From Bosea sp. NBC_00550 (GTDB taxonomy: Bacteria > Pseudomonadota > Alphaproteobacteria > Rhizobiales > Beijerinckiaceae), in the NCBI RefSeq assembly GCF_026020075.1, contig NZ_CP102772.1, positions 2,946,001-3,010,000 on the forward strand: 64,000 nucleotides of DNA, written 5' to 3'. Positions 63,563 through 64,000 of this stretch are shown piece after piece. The first letter of the stretch is position 1, and each line of letters begins with the position of its first letter. A program made the position numbers and the translations under genes. The notes under the pieces were generated by a model that made no database searches, was not told where the DNA came from, and saw only the letters and a list, made by a program, of their open reading frames with translations.

Positions 63563-63730
63563 TCAGGCCTGATGCCAGTCTGCCCCATCGAGACTCAGCC
63601 GCTTATCGTTGGCGGCAAAGCGCATCCACCGGCAGCAGTCTTCACCGACGGCGCACGCCTCCTGCCGCCGCTTCAGCGCGCCGCATTCGCCTGGATTCAG
63701 GCTCGCCCCATCATGATGCAGCCGTGCAGC
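63563..63730 (-). other. Open reading frame directly after the gltD stop, Cys-rich, no standard start
   Basis: 56 codons open in the same frame as gltD, beginning right after its TGA. The middle reads GECGALKRRQEACAVGEDCC then RWMRFAANDKRLSLDGADWH and QA. It has four or five cysteines and looks protein-like, but no ATG, GTG or TTG opens it. It could be a decayed small gene, a readthrough extension, or chance. Confidence 0.25.
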
Positions 63731-64000
63731 TCACACCGGCAGGATCGTCGCGCCCATCAATTCCTTGTCGATCGCATGCGCGGCCTGCCGGCCCTCGCGG
63801 ATCGCCCAGACGACGAGGGACTGCCCACGGCGCATGTCGCCGGCGACGAAGACCTTGTCGACGCTGGTCCTGTAGTCGCGGTCGTTGGCGACGACGTTGG
63901 CGCGCCGGTCCACCGCCGCGCCGGACTGCGCGATCATGCCCTCGATCAGAGAGCCCGCGAAGCCGATGGCGAGGAAGCAGAGATCCGCCTGCAGGACGAA
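63731..64000 (-). CDS. gltD: Glutamate synthase small subunit, C-terminal end (truncated by the window)
   Basis: The last 89 residues of GltD. The end reads [20 protein letters not shown], then [40 protein letters not shown] and [33 protein letters not shown] is the conserved FAD-binding end of GltD. The subunit passes electrons from NADPH through FAD and iron-sulfur clusters to GltB for glutamate synthesis. The rest lies right of the window. Confidence 0.93.
   Translation of the reverse strand, partial: FVLQADLCFLAIGFAGSLIEGMIAQSGAAVDRRANVVANDRDYRTSVDKVFVAGDMRRGQSLVVWAIREGRQAAHAIDKELMGATILPV

Overview
The window reads as chromosome of a high-GC alphaproteobacterium of the order Hyphomicrobiales (Rhizobiales), most likely Bosea or a close relative. 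This is inferred from gene neighbourhoods (purL-bolA-grxD, argH-lptM-lysA beside a DUF4175/TIGR02302 gene, phaR opposite phaA/phaB), from the strong G/C third-position bias, and from many palindromic intergenic repeats. No species-level marker such as rRNA is present. I found no tRNA, rRNA, CRISPR array, integrase or insertion sequence.

Layout. 1-3.3 kb: sugar-type ABC substrate-binding protein (cut by the left edge), fuconolactonase-like amidohydrolase and FucU mutarotase, probably deoxysugar use. 3.3-4.4 kb: a long non-coding block with repeats. 4.7-6.9 kb: an A+T-richer island holding a HigB-like toxin, a HigA antitoxin fused to an ImmA/IrrE metallopeptidase, and a third unknown protein, behind a perfect palindrome. 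6.9-10.2 kb: serine biosynthesis (serC with a structured leader, serA, DUF1902). 10.2-15.3 kb: oxidoreductase with divergent LysR regulator, class A beta-lactamase with an RTG motif, EamA exporter, glutamine amidotransferase. 15.5-15.9 kb: a guanidinium exporter of the Gdx/SugE type behind what looks like a guanidine-II riboswitch. 16-18.7 kb: an isolated ATP synthase subunit a gene with a TTG start, and a DUF4139 protein. 18.9-26.3 kb: phosphatase, M20 amidohydrolase, purA, a membrane protein, ispA, mtgA, rpmF. 26.3-31 kb: PAS-GGDEF-EAL protein, secreted lectin-like protein, SulP transporter. 31-34.3 kb: polyhydroxybutyrate genes phaR, phaA, DUF1737, phaB. 34.3-38.2 kb: two MFS transporters and a YddG-like exporter. 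38.4-45.3 kb: DUF4175 protein, lysA, lptM, argH, tlpA. 45.3-49.3 kb: secreted protein, NodU-type carbamoyltransferase, DUF1272 protein, zeta-type kinase. 49.3-52.9 kb: grxD, bolA, purL, then vapBC with a clear promoter/operator. 52.9-56.7 kb: thioesterase, methyltransferase, galU, divergent galE, rnk. 57-64 kb: lytic transglycosylase, SGNH hydrolase, ABC-F ATPase, YciI-like and VOC proteins, AraC regulator, and the end of gltD.

Most of the window is core metabolism (serine, purine, lysine/arginine, isoprenoid, PHB, nucleotide-sugar and envelope functions). The accessory parts are the HigB/HigA-ImmA island, vapBC, the zeta-like kinase and perhaps the carbamoyltransferase. Four intergenic repeat families, present in at least 16 copies, fill most gaps between convergent or unrelated genes. 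The most notable non-coding signals are the guanidine-II-like element before the SMR exporter, the RBS-sequestering stem before serC, and the palindromic operators of the two toxin-antitoxin loci.
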